DNA from: Leucobacter salsicius M1-8
GTDB lineage: Bacteria > Actinomycetota > Actinomycetes > Actinomycetales > Microbacteriaceae
DNA length: 62,876 nucleotides
Direction of reading: 5' to 3'
Assembly (NCBI RefSeq): GCF_000350525.1
Contig: NZ_AOCN01000003.1
Location: forward strand, 1-62,876
In this document: in pieces, positions 8,814-19,771 of the stretch
Numbering within the stretch: position 1 is the first letter of the stretch
Layout of the letters: each line of letters opens with the position of its first letter
The notes under the pieces: generated by a model
What the model saw: only the letters and a program-made list of their open reading frames with translations
Told to the model about the DNA's origin: nothing
Database searches by the model: none
Translations under genes and position numbers: made by a program

Positions 8814-9746
8814 TTACCCCTCGATGATGCGAGCGCCGTGCACGGGTCCGGTCACCGTGAGCGCGCGCACCCCGGCTCGGGTCAGCACGCCGCGCAGCTC
8901 AGAGGCCGCCTGCGCGTCCTGTGCCAGGAAGGCCACGGTGGGGCCTGATCCGGAGACGATCCCGGCGAGTGCGCCGCGCGACTCCCCGAGCTCGAGCAGC
9001 TCCATCAGATCGGGCGCGAGCTTGATCGCCGCGGTCTGCAGGTCATTGTGCATGGCGTCTGCGAGGGAGTCGGCATCGCCCACGCGCACCGCCTGCAACA
9101 CGGCAGTGTCCACCTTTACGAGGTCGGGCTGCGGGCCGAGATCCTGCGCATGGCGGTCGCGGTGCAGGTCGAGGGCGTCGTACACCTCGGGTGTGCTGAG
9201 CCCCGCGTCAGAGAGCGCGAGCACCCAGTGAAAGGCGCCCTTCGCGAGCGCCGGGCTGAGCTCGTCGCCCCGGCCCGTGCCCACGGCCGTGCCGCCCTCA
9301 AGCGCAAACGGCACGTCGGCCCCGAGCGTCGCGGCGAGCGGCAGCAGCCCTGAACGGCCAAGGCCGGTGCCCCACAGCTCGTCGCACGCGACGAGGGTGG
9401 CGGCGGCGTCGGCCGAGCCGCCGCCCATGCCACCTGCGATGGGTACGCGCTTGAGCACCGTGAGCGAGACTCCGCCGGCGTATCCAGTGTGCTCGGCGAG
9501 TGCGCGCGCTGCGCGGATCGCCAAGTTCGAGCCGTCGGTCGCCAGCTCGCTCGTGTCGATCGGGCCGGTGAAGCGTACCGAGAAGTCATCGCTGTGTTCC
9601 GCCGTGACTTCCTCACACAGCGACACCGCCTGGTAGAGCGAAGCCACGTCGTGATATCCGTCGTGCTGCAAAGCGCCCACGCGGAAGTACACATTGATCT
9701 TGCCGGGCGCCCTTACCGTGACAGATCTTCTTCGAACGTCTACCAT
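8814..9746 (-). CDS. ispE: 4-diphosphocytidyl-2-C-methyl-D-erythritol kinase
   Basis: A GHMP kinase of 310 residues that phosphorylates CDP-methylerythritol in the MEP route to isoprenoid precursors. Visible motifs are the N-terminal [12 protein letters not shown], the ATP-binding loop [18 protein letters not shown] (around residues 105-122) and the C-terminal [10 protein letters not shown]. The length is normal for the family. It is the last gene of the minus-strand run metG-tatD-rsmA-ispE, 47 nt after rsmA. The rsmA-ispE pairing is common in actinobacteria. Confidence 0.95.
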   Translation of the reverse strand: MVDVRRRSVTVRAPGKINVYFRVGALQHDGYHDVASLYQAVSLCEEVTAEHSDDFSVRFTGPIDTSELATDGSNLAIRAARALAEHTGYAGGVSLTVLKRVPIAGGMGGGSADAAATLVACDELWGTGLGRSGLLPLAATLGADVPFALEGGTAVGTGRGDELSPALAKGAFHWVLALSDAGLSTPEVYDALDLHRDRHAQDLGPQPDLVKVDTAVLQAVRVGDADSLADAMHNDLQTAAIKLAPDLMELLELGESRGALAGIVSGSGPTVAFLAQDAQAASELRGVLTRAGVRALTVTGPVHGARIIEG

Positions 9747-9793
9747 GACTCCACGCTAGCGCACTCTGACAGGCTCGAATGACACACGTGTCT

Positions 9794-10690
9794 TCACGCG
9801 CCTGTCTGGGCCGCAGCGCGCGCGATCGCGAGATAGTCGTCGATCTTGAGCTGCTCGGCGCGGGCGGTCGGATCGATGCCCGCGGCCTCCATGACGGCGA
9901 CCGCCTGATCGAGGGAGCCGAGTACGGGCTGCAGTGCCTGGCGCAGCATCTTGCGGCGCTGCGCGAACGCGGCGTTCACGAGCGCAAACGTGGCGACCCG
10001 TTCTTCCTCCGTGCCGCGCGGCGTATCGAGCTTTTCGTAGCCGACGAGCACCGAGTCCACCCCGGGCACCGGCCAAAAGATGCGGCGGCTCACCGTGCCG
10101 GCGATCCGCCAGGGGCCGTACCAGGCGGCCTTAGCGCTCGGAGAACCGTACTCTTTCGAGCCCGGCACGGCGGCGATGCGGTAGCCCACCTCGGCCTGCA
10201 CCATGACGAGCCCCGCACGCAGCGAGGGCATCAGCTCAAGGAAGTGCATCAGGATCGGCACCGACACGTTGTAGGGCAGGTTTGCCACCAGCACCTCGGG
10301 CGGTGCGGGGAGCTCTGCGATCTGCTCCGCCGTGATGTCGAGCGCGTCGCTTCGCACCACGCGCAGGCGCGGTGCCGCCTCGTCCGCAAAGATCTCGGGC
10401 TGCATGGAGCGCGCGGTGGCGGGCAGCTCCGCCGCGAGGCGGTGGTCGATCTCCACCGCGGTAACGTCGGCGCCCGCCTCGGTGATGCCGAGGGTGAGCG
10501 ATCCGAGACCGGGGCCGACCTCGATGACGCGATCACCTTCGACGACCCCGGCGAGGCGCACAATCTTGCGCACCGTGTTCGGGTCAATCACAAAGTTCTG
10601 GCCGAGCTTCTTCGTCGGTGAGACCCCGAGCCGCTCAGCGAGCTCGCGAACCTCGACCGGTCCCAATAGGGTCGGGCGTTCTGTGCTCAT
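9794..10690 (-). CDS. rsmA: 16S rRNA (adenine(1518)-N(6)/adenine(1519)-N(6))-dimethyltransferase
   Basis: A 298-residue KsgA/RsmA enzyme that dimethylates two adjacent adenines near the 3' end of 16S rRNA during small-subunit assembly. The sequence shows the family start KKLGQNFVIDPNTVRKI, the SAM-binding EVGPGLGSLTLGI, the acidic VEIDHRLA and the catalytic NLPYNVSVPIL. Its ATG overlaps the tatD stop by four bases (ATGA), implying translational coupling. Confidence 0.95.
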   Translation of the reverse strand: MSTERPTLLGPVEVRELAERLGVSPTKKLGQNFVIDPNTVRKIVRLAGVVEGDRVIEVGPGLGSLTLGITEAGADVTAVEIDHRLAAELPATARSMQPEIFADEAAPRLRVVRSDALDITAEQIAELPAPPEVLVANLPYNVSVPILMHFLELMPSLRAGLVMVQAEVGYRIAAVPGSKEYGSPSAKAAWYGPWRIAGTVSRRIFWPVPGVDSVLVGYEKLDTPRGTEEERVATFALVNAAFAQRRKMLRQALQPVLGSLDQAVAVMEAAGIDPTARAEQLKIDDYLAIARAAAQTGA

Positions 10691-11667
10691 GCGGTTACTC
10701 CTTCGTGAGTGTCGCGGGCGTCGCGGCTCGCACGCGCGTTGCTCGTGTCCGGCGCCGCCTCGTCCGCCCAGGATCCGTACACGCGCTCGGTGTTCGCCAC
10801 GAGCCGCCTACAGACGTCGTCAAGGGGCTCCTCGAGCGTCGCGGCCATGCGCCGCACGGTGTGGGGCATGATGTACGGCGCGTTGGGCCGACCGCGCAGC
10901 GGTTCGGGGGTGAGAAATGGCGCATCCGTCTCGACGAGCACCAGCTCGGGGCGCGCAATCTGCAGGGCCTCCCGCAGCGGCACGGCGTTCTTGAACGTTG
11001 ATGTGCCAGAGAACGACATGTACCATCCGTGCTCGTTACAAATGCGCGCGAGGCGCACGTCGCCCGAGAAGCAGTGAAACACGGTGCGTTCAGGCGCGCC
11101 GACGCGCGAGAGAATCTCTACGACCTCGTCGTGGGCATCCCGATCGTGGATCTGCAGCGCGATGCCGTTGGCTTTCGCGATGTCGATGTGCGTTTCAAAC
11201 GCCTCGATCTGGGCGTCGCGACCATCCTCGCCGGTGCGAAAGAAGTCGAGCCCGGTCTCACCGACGGCGCGCACGCGCGGTTCGGCTGCGAGCCGTGAAA
11301 TCTCGGACAGGTGGGCACTCAGCTTGCCCTGGGCGAACAGCTTGGGAGCCTCGTTGGGGTGCAACGCGACCGCGGCAAGCACACGCGGGTCGCTCGCCGC
11401 GAGCTGGGCACTCCACCGGCTCGTGGCCAGGTCGGTGCCGACCTGCACGACGCCACGCACACCCGATCGCTCTGCGAGATCGAGCGACTCGAGCGGATCG
11501 AGCGTGTCGATCCCATCCTCAATTTCGAGGTGGGTGTGGTTGTCGTAGACCGCGATCGGCAGCGGCTCGGGCAAGCCCGGCCGCTCGAGATCGCGGGGGT
11601 CTCGCTCCCCGACGGCCCGCTTGCGCAGGCCCCCGGCCGGCGCCTCGGGCCGCTCGGCGCCGCTCAC
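10687..11667 (-). CDS. tatD: TatD family hydrolase (metal-dependent DNase)
   Basis: A 326-residue TIM-barrel metallohydrolase. Metal ligands are visible in DNHTHLEIEDG, in AVGETGLDFF, in the histidine of LQIHDRDAHDE and in the C-terminal ETDAPFL. The family acts as 3'-5' DNase and in cleanup of damaged nucleic acid. The frame is open far upstream inside metG. GTG 11667 is chosen because it overlaps the metG stop (GTGA), the usual arrangement in this operon. The first 37 residues before the barrel are a low-complexity extension. The stop overlaps the rsmA start. Confidence 0.9.
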   Translation of the reverse strand: MSGAERPEAPAGGLRKRAVGERDPRDLERPGLPEPLPIAVYDNHTHLEIEDGIDTLDPLESLDLAERSGVRGVVQVGTDLATSRWSAQLAASDPRVLAAVALHPNEAPKLFAQGKLSAHLSEISRLAAEPRVRAVGETGLDFFRTGEDGRDAQIEAFETHIDIAKANGIALQIHDRDAHDEVVEILSRVGAPERTVFHCFSGDVRLARICNEHGWYMSFSGTSTFKNAVPLREALQIARPELVLVETDAPFLTPEPLRGRPNAPYIMPHTVRRMAATLEEPLDDVCRRLVANTERVYGSWADEAAPDTSNARASRDARDTHEGVTA

Positions 11668-13250
11668 TTGCCCTTCTCCTCCGTCTCGATGCGCGGGAAG
11701 AGCACGGCAAGCGGGTGCTGCTGGGTGCCTGCGGGGAGACGGCCCCAACGGCCTGCTTCCCTGATCGGCTGGCCCTCGAGTGCACCGAGCGCTTCCTCGG
11801 CACCGAGTGCGCTCCACAGCTTGGCGGTTGCCTGGGGAACGACGGGCTCGAGCAGCTCGGCAAGCACGCGCAGCCCCTCGGTGGCGGTGTTGAGGACCGT
11901 CTGGAGTCGCTCGTCGTTCGCCGGATCCTTGGCGAGCGCCCACGGCGCCTGCTCGGTGATGTAGCCGTTCAGGGCATCCACCAGCTCCCAGATAGCGGCG
12001 ATCGCCTCGTGAATCGCAAACGTCTCGATCTTCTCGTCGGCACGCACCGCGACGCTGGCCGCGAGCTCGCGAATCTCGGCGTCTGCGGCGGTCTCGGTGC
12101 CGGCGGCGGGTACACGACCTTCAAAGTACTTGGCGTTCATCGCGAGCACGCGGCTCGCGAGGTTACCGAAGCCGTTGGCAAGCTCGGCCTGGTAGCGCGC
12201 GGCGAGATCCTCCCAGCTGAACGAGCCGTCGTGGCCGAAGGAGATCGCGCGCATGAAGTAGTAGCGGAATGCGTCGGAGCCGAACGTGTCGGTGACCTCG
12301 CTGGGCGCGATGCCCGTGAGCTTCGACTTCGACATCTTCTCGCCACCGACGAGCAGCCAGCCGTGCGCGAACACGTGATCCGGTACCTCGAGCCCCGCGG
12401 CCATCAGCATCGCGGGCCAAATCACGGCGTGGAAGCGCAGAATGTCCTTGCCCACGAGGTGGCTTGCCGGCCAGCGGCGGTCAAACTCGGCGTCGTCCTG
12501 GCCGTAGCCGATCGCGGTGACGTAGTTGAGCAGCGCGTCGAACCAGACATAGGTGACGTGCGCGTCGTCCCACGGGATCGGGATGCCCCAGTCGAAGGAG
12601 GTGCGCGAGATCGACAGATCCTCGAGCCCCTGCTGTACGAAGGCAATAACCTCGTTGCGCGCGCTCGCAGGCTGCACGAAATCGGGGCGCTCCTCGTAGA
12701 GCGCGAGCAGGCGATCCTGGAACGCGCTCATCTTGAAGAAGTAGTTCTTCTCCTGCAGCAGCTCGAGCGGCTTCGAGTGGATCGCGCAGACCTTCTCACC
12801 GACGAAGGCGCCCTCGCCGTCGACGATCTCACTCTTGGGCTTGAACTCCTCGCAGCCGACGCAGTACAGCGCCTCAAACTCGCCAGCGTAGACGTGACCG
12901 TCGTCGTACAGCTTCTGCAGGAACTTGGCGACGCCCTCTTCGTGGCGCTTCTCGGTCGTACGAATGAAATCGTCGTTCGAGATGTTGATCGTGTCAAGCA
13001 GCGGCTTCCAGGCGGACTCGACCAGGCGGTCGGCCCACTCCTGCGGGTGCACGCCGTTTGCGGTGGCGGTGCGCAGGATCTTCTGGCCGTGCTCGTCAGT
13101 GCCGGTGAGGAACCAGGTGTCGTCACCCGCCTGCCGGTGCCACCGCGCGAGCACGTCGGCCGCAACCTCGGTGTAGGCGTGCCCGATGTGGGGCGCGTCG
13201 TTCACATAGAAGATGGGCGTCGTCAGGAAGAACGAGGAGGGATTGGGCAT
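11664..13250 (-). CDS. metG: Methionyl-tRNA synthetase
   Basis: Class I aminoacyl-tRNA synthetase, 528 residues, that charges tRNA-Met. It has the HIGH motif in NDAPHIGHAYTEV, LTGTDEHGQKI, a CxxC pair (YCVGCEEF) in the connective peptide and KMSKSK as the KMSKS loop. It ends after the anticodon-binding helices without the extra dimerisation domain, as in other short actinobacterial MetG. An ATG three codons earlier (13259) is also possible; neither has a clear ribosome site. It is the first gene of the coupled metG-tatD-rsmA-ispE operon. Confidence 0.95.
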   Translation of the reverse strand: MPNPSSFFLTTPIFYVNDAPHIGHAYTEVAADVLARWHRQAGDDTWFLTGTDEHGQKILRTATANGVHPQEWADRLVESAWKPLLDTINISNDDFIRTTEKRHEEGVAKFLQKLYDDGHVYAGEFEALYCVGCEEFKPKSEIVDGEGAFVGEKVCAIHSKPLELLQEKNYFFKMSAFQDRLLALYEERPDFVQPASARNEVIAFVQQGLEDLSISRTSFDWGIPIPWDDAHVTYVWFDALLNYVTAIGYGQDDAEFDRRWPASHLVGKDILRFHAVIWPAMLMAAGLEVPDHVFAHGWLLVGGEKMSKSKLTGIAPSEVTDTFGSDAFRYYFMRAISFGHDGSFSWEDLAARYQAELANGFGNLASRVLAMNAKYFEGRVPAAGTETAADAEIRELAASVAVRADEKIETFAIHEAIAAIWELVDALNGYITEQAPWALAKDPANDERLQTVLNTATEGLRVLAELLEPVVPQATAKLWSALGAEEALGALEGQPIREAGRWGRLPAGTQQHPLAVLFPRIETEEKGK

Positions 13251-13304
13251 GGCCCCCATTCTATCTGGTGGCGCCCGAGCACTTGTCCCGTGTTACATCG
13301 AGTA

Positions 13305-13784
13305 TTACGCGCCGCGCTCCGCCACCAGGATCACGGGGTCGTGGTGCACTGGGAAGTTCACGGAGTTTGCGATGAAGCAGAACTTTTGGGCGTCGCTGTG
13401 AGCCGCGCGGGCCGCCTCGACCATGTCGGCGCTGGCCACCGTGACGCGAGGCCGCAGGGTGACGCTTTCAAAGGCCCCGCCCATGCCCCGCTGCAGCAGC
13501 ACACCGGTCGCGTCGTCGACGTAATCGGTGACGACGACGCCATCCCGCACGGCAACGTGCAGGTAGGAGAGCATGTGGCACTGTGCGAGGGCACTGAGCA
13601 GCATCTCCTCCGGGTTCCAACGATCTCGGTTGCCGCGAAAGGTGGGATCCGCGGAACCGGCCAGCGGCGGTTTGTGTGCACCGTGGATCAGCTGTTCACG
13701 TCCGTACTCCCGATAGCCGCTCGTGCCGGTGCCGCGGTTGCCCACCCACTCGACCGTAATCGCGTACTCGTGTCGTCCGTCCAT
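13305..13784 (-). CDS. OsmC family protein
   Basis: A 159-residue OsmC/Ohr-type protein, a family that reduces organic hydroperoxides using two cysteines. LLSALAQCHMLSYLHVA carries the first family cysteine and DAQKFCFIANSVNFPV the second. It lies just upstream of metG on the same strand and is divergent from gabT. The peroxidase role is family knowledge. It belongs to the general OsmC-like group rather than clearly to Ohr. Confidence 0.88.
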   Translation of the reverse strand: MDGRHEYAITVEWVGNRGTGTSGYREYGREQLIHGAHKPPLAGSADPTFRGNRDRWNPEEMLLSALAQCHMLSYLHVAVRDGVVVTDYVDDATGVLLQRGMGGAFESVTLRPRVTVASADMVEAARAAHSDAQKFCFIANSVNFPVHHDPVILVAERGA

Positions 13785-13862
13785 AGCCCCACTCTAAACC
13801 GGCTACCGCCGCACGGTGCCCTACGCGGCGAATCCGAATACTGCGGGAGTAAGCTGGAGGGC

Positions 13863-15203
13863 ATGAGTGAAGCCACCGCTACGAAAACCAGCATCCCCCA
13901 ACAGCGCCGACTCGTCACGGAGATCCCCGGGCCTCGTTCGCAGGAGCTGCACGCCCGCCGCCAAGAGGTTGTGCCCCCCGGTGTGCACAGCGTGCTGCCG
14001 GTGTACATCGACCGCGCCCACGACTCGATCGTGGTTGACGTCGACGGCAACCACATCATTGACGTTTGCGGCGGCATCGGTGTCATGACCATCGGTCACA
14101 CTGATGAGTCGGTCGTCGCGGCTGCGACCGAGCAGCTCGGCAAGGTCACGCACACCCTCTTCACGATGACCCCGTACGCGAAGTACGTGGAGGTCGCTGA
14201 GTACCTCGCGAAGTACGCGTCGAGCGATGAGCGTTACAAGACGCTGCTCGTCAACTCGGGCTCGGAGGCCGTCGAGAACGGCGTCAAGATCGCGCGCAAG
14301 CACACGGGCCGCCCCGGCGTCGCGGTGCTCGAGAATGCGTTCCACGGCCGCACCATGCTCACCTCGAGCATGAACCACAAGGCGGCCCCCTACGCCGCAG
14401 GGTATGGCCCCCGCGCGGGCAACATCTACAAGGCCCCCAACTCGTACCCGCTCCACGACGGCCTCTCGGGCGCCGAGGCAGCCGCACGCACGATCGCGTT
14501 CCTCGAGAAGTTCGCGGGCGCCGAGGATCTCGCGTGCCTCGTATTCGAGCCGATTCAGGGTGAGGGCGGCTTCATCGTTCCCGCCGACGGCTACCTGCCC
14601 GCGCTGCAGGACTGGTGCCGCGCGAACGGTATCGTCTTCATCGCCGACGAGGTACAGGCGGGCATCGCGCGCAGCGGCACCATGTTCTCCTTCGAGCAGT
14701 TCGGCATTCAGCCCGACATCATTCTCACGGCAAAGGGCATCGCGGGCGGTCTCCCCCTCGCTGGCATCACCGGCCGCGCCGAGATCATGGACAAGTCGCA
14801 GCCCGGTGGCCTGGGCGGCACCTTCGGCGGCAACCCCGTCGCGTGCGCGGCCGCCGTCGCCGTGTTCGAGAGCATCGAGCGCGACGCGCTGCTGCTCGAA
14901 GCCAAGCGCATCGAGACCAGCTTCACCGAGGGCCTCAAGGCACTCCAGGCGAAGCACCCAGCGATCGCTGAGGTGCGCGGTCGCGGCGCGATGCTCGCGT
15001 TTGAGCTCACGAAGCCCGGCACCACCGAGGCCGACGCCGATCTGGTCGCGCGCGTCATCGACTTCGCTGCGAAGCAGGGCGTGCTGCTGCTTGCGACCGG
15101 CGTTTACAACCAGGCCATTCGCCTGCTGCCGTCGCTCAAGATCACCGATGAGCTGATTGCAGACGTGCTGAGCGTGCTCGACGAGGCGCTCACCGCGGCC
15201 TAA
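13863..15203 (+). CDS. gabT: 4-aminobutyrate--2-oxoglutarate transaminase
   Basis: A class III PLP aminotransferase of 446 residues that moves the amino group of GABA to 2-oxoglutarate, giving succinate semialdehyde and glutamate. Seen are NSGSEAVENGVKIAR, AFHGRT, FEPIQGEGGF, FIADEVQAGIARSG and the PLP lysine K291 in LTAKGIAGGLPLAG. GGAGGG stands just before ATG 13863. The open frame runs about 2.9 kb further upstream, but that part is antisense to metG and tatD. The gene is monocistronic and ends in a strong terminator. Confidence 0.92.
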   Translation: MSEATATKTSIPQQRRLVTEIPGPRSQELHARRQEVVPPGVHSVLPVYIDRAHDSIVVDVDGNHIIDVCGGIGVMTIGHTDESVVAAATEQLGKVTHTLFTMTPYAKYVEVAEYLAKYASSDERYKTLLVNSGSEAVENGVKIARKHTGRPGVAVLENAFHGRTMLTSSMNHKAAPYAAGYGPRAGNIYKAPNSYPLHDGLSGAEAAARTIAFLEKFAGAEDLACLVFEPIQGEGGFIVPADGYLPALQDWCRANGIVFIADEVQAGIARSGTMFSFEQFGIQPDIILTAKGIAGGLPLAGITGRAEIMDKSQPGGLGGTFGGNPVACAAAVAVFESIERDALLLEAKRIETSFTEGLKALQAKHPAIAEVRGRGAMLAFELTKPGTTEADADLVARVIDFAAKQGVLLLATGVYNQAIRLLPSLKITDELIADVLSVLDEALTAA

Positions 15204-15213
15204 GTTCCGGATC

Positions 15214-15254
15214 GCAAAAGGCCGCCCCACCTGCACGGTGGGGCGGCCTTTTGC
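15214..15254. terminator. Bidirectional terminator between gabT and the PP2C gene
   Basis: A perfect 17-bp stem (15214-15230 with 15238-15254) and a 7-base loop. AAAA on one side and TTTT on the other are part of the stem, so it can stop transcription from gabT and from the facing PP2C gene. Confidence 0.92.
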
Positions 15255-15299
15255 ATGCGCGGCTACGGCTCGCGGCGTTGTGATGCGACTGGATGAAAC

Positions 15300-16145
15300 C
15301 TAGTAGTCCTCGAGCGAGATACCCGCGGCTTCGACGCTGCCGGTGTCAACCACATCACCCACGGCGTGCACGTCAATCACGATGACCGTGACGTTGTCCC
15401 GACCCGAGTTCTCGAGTGCCTGCTGCACGAGTGTGCGCGCTGCCTCTTCGGCCGACTCGCAGGTGGCGAGGAAGTGCTGAATGCCCACGTCGGTGAGCTC
15501 TTTGGTGAGTCCGTCTGAGCAGACCAGCAGCCGCTGGCCGGGGATCAGGGCGAGCGATGTGTAGTCAGGAATCGGAGCCTCACCAAAGCCCACGGCGCGG
15601 GTAATCACGTTGGCGTGGGGGTGGGTCTCGGCTTCCTCGGGGGTGATCGCACCGGTGTCGATCAGGTGCTGCACCACCGAGTGGTCCACGGTGATCTGGC
15701 TGAGGGCGCCCTTAAAGTACTGGTACACCCGCGAGTCGCCGATGTTAAAGACGCGCCAGGTCGGCTCGTCTTCCGTGCTCAGGCAGACACCCGTCACGGT
15801 CGTTCCCGTGCCCAGCTCGGTATCGCCAGCGTCGAGTTCGATGTCCTCGACCGCGTCGGCGAGCACCGCATCGATGTCGGCGTCCGACACCCGAGTCGCG
15901 CCCGCGAGCTCGGACAGCCTGCGCACGACGGCGGCCGAAGCGACCTCACCTGCCGAGTGTCCCCCCATGCCGTCTGCCACGGCAAAAATGGGCGGAGTAA
16001 CTACATAGCTGTCCTGGTTCGTCTCTCGACGAAGCCCGACGTCGGTCATCGCGAACCACGACAGATCGAGCTCGAGCTCACAGTCGTTTCGGTAGCGCAA
16101 ACGTCGCCGCGCAGCATTCTCTCCGCGTTCCGTCACTGCTTCCAC
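15300..16145 (-). CDS. PP2C-type serine/threonine protein phosphatase
   Basis: A 281-residue metal-dependent phosphatase (PPM family, like PstP/PrpC). It shows TDVGLRRETNQDSYVV, the metal aspartate in FAVADGMGGHSAGEVAS, VFNIGDSRVYQY, LLVCSDGLTKEL and SGRDNVTVIVID. There is no transmembrane anchor, unlike PstP, so it is probably a soluble housekeeping phosphatase that reverses Ser/Thr kinase marks. It is 60 nt downstream of yaaA on the same strand. Confidence 0.9.
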   Translation of the reverse strand: MEAVTERGENAARRRLRYRNDCELELDLSWFAMTDVGLRRETNQDSYVVTPPIFAVADGMGGHSAGEVASAAVVRRLSELAGATRVSDADIDAVLADAVEDIELDAGDTELGTGTTVTGVCLSTEDEPTWRVFNIGDSRVYQYFKGALSQITVDHSVVQHLIDTGAITPEEAETHPHANVITRAVGFGEAPIPDYTSLALIPGQRLLVCSDGLTKELTDVGIQHFLATCESAEEAARTLVQQALENSGRDNVTVIVIDVHAVGDVVDTGSVEAAGISLEDY

Positions 16146-16205
16146 CTTTTAGACATCGGTCCATCCTATCGCTCCCATTATGCTCCGTTCACATCGCAGC
16201 GATGA

Positions 16206-16979
16206 TTACACCCGTGCCGAGGCCCCAATTTCGGTGACCAGGGTGAGAGTGCCGCCCTGGAACTCGAGTTCTAGCCCCTCGCTGCGCGCCCAGGAGATCA
16301 GGTCGTCGACGGAGAAAATTTCACGCCCCCTGAGCGCGAGGCGGCGCACGAGGTCGCCCTTGGCGGCCTTGTTGAAGTGGTTGAGTGCTCGGGTCTCGCC
16401 ATCTGCACCGCGCTGCGCCACATGCAGCGCGTAGCCTTCTCCGTCCCGCAGCGGCGCGAGGGCGGCGTAGTCCTTGGAGCGGAGGTCGAGTGTGAATGTT
16501 CCGCACGGCGGGAGCACCGCGTGTGCCGCTCCCCAAACCCGCTTCAGCGGAGCGCCCAGGGCGGGCAACTTGGAGCTCGCCGAGAGCCGATAGGCCGGGA
16601 TTGGGTCAAGTGCCCGTACACGGCCGAACAGGGCTGACTGAATCTGCACATGCGATCCGGCCCATACACGCCCGTCGAGCCCGAGCGTGCTCGAATCGAG
16701 CGCGTCGTAGAGCACCCCCGTATAGCGGTCGAGGGCAGCCATGACGCCGCTCTCCCCGAGATCTCGATTGCGCAGCAGCTCGCCACGGTTCTTCACGCCG
16801 AGCTTGAGCGACTTCACGGCCGCATCTTCGTCAGCGTTTGGAGCGCACAGCTCCTCGAGCGCCGCGCGTACCGTCGCGCGAGCCGCTTCGAGTTCGCCCT
16901 GCGCAAACAGCAGTGAATCATCGAGAGACCCAAACCCGCCTTCGCGTTTGGTTTCAGAGGGCGGCAGCAGGATCTGCAT
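16206..16979 (-). CDS. yaaA: YaaA/DUF328 family peroxide stress protein
   Basis: A 257-residue protein with the YaaA start MQILLPPSETKREGG, ALDRYTGVLYDAL, GLFGRVRALDPIPAYRLS-type core (here SALFGRVRALDP) and the C-terminal LNHFNKAAKGDLVRRLA. In E. coli YaaA lowers free iron during peroxide stress and binds DNA; the role here is by family only. The frame is open to 17024, but the family starts at ATG 16979. It is separated from atpC by a terminator. Confidence 0.9.
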   Translation of the reverse strand: MQILLPPSETKREGGFGSLDDSLLFAQGELEAARATVRAALEELCAPNADEDAAVKSLKLGVKNRGELLRNRDLGESGVMAALDRYTGVLYDALDSSTLGLDGRVWAGSHVQIQSALFGRVRALDPIPAYRLSASSKLPALGAPLKRVWGAAHAVLPPCGTFTLDLRSKDYAALAPLRDGEGYALHVAQRGADGETRALNHFNKAAKGDLVRRLALRGREIFSVDDLISWARSEGLELEFQGGTLTLVTEIGASARV

Positions 16980-17005
16980 GGGGGCCTTTCGGTAGGGTGT
17001 CAAGC

Positions 17006-17043
17006 AAAAAGACCGGCCGCACACACGGGGTGTACGGCCGGCC
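17006..17043 (-). terminator. Terminator of the ATP synthase operon
   Basis: A GGCCGG-rich hairpin (17013-17024 with 17030-17041, one mismatch) is followed on the minus strand by TTTTT. It lies 17 nt beyond the atpC stop. Confidence 0.85.
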
Positions 17044-17059
17044 TTCGAGAGAGGAAAAG

Positions 17060-17320
17060 CTACGCGACCAGCGTGGCCTTGCCAGCGACGATCGTGACGG
17101 CGTCGTGGTCTACCGAGAGGAAGCCCCCCTCGGCGTCAACGACAACCTTCTCGCCGTTCGCAGTGGTGACCCGCACCTCGCCCTGCGCAAGCAGCGCGAG
17201 CATGGGCTGGTGACCGCTGAGGATGCCGATCTCGCCCTCGACCGTCCGAGCGACGACCTGGGAGGCAGAGCCCGTCCAGACCTCGCGGTCGGCCGAGACG
17301 ACATTCACGTTGAGGGCCAT
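17060..17320 (-). CDS. atpC: F0F1 ATP synthase subunit epsilon
   Basis: An 86-residue protein made only of the epsilon N-terminal beta-sandwich (LNVNVVSADREVWTGSA, GEIGILSGHQPMLALL). The C-terminal helical hairpin found in E. coli epsilon is lacking, as in many actinobacteria. It links the central stalk to the rotor ring. It is the last gene of the atp operon, 3 nt after atpD. Confidence 0.95.
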   Translation of the reverse strand: MALNVNVVSADREVWTGSASQVVARTVEGEIGILSGHQPMLALLAQGEVRVTTANGEKVVVDAEGGFLSVDHDAVTIVAGKATLVA

Positions 17321-17323
17321 GAC

Positions 17324-19695
<2,372 letters not shown>

Positions 19696-19771
19696 GTCTC
19701 TCCTGTGGTTGGTCGGTGCTGGCTGGTGGTGGTGGTGCGGTGGGGGCTCTCGCCCCCACCGCGACACATCA

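Noticed and set aside
10998..13862. Very long plus-strand open frame upstream of and joined to gabT
   Set aside because: It is antisense to metG and tatD, arginine-rich and without motifs; the real gabT starts at ATG 13863 with a good ribosome site.
13821..15236. 471-codon minus-strand frame
   Set aside because: Antisense to gabT, with no family features.
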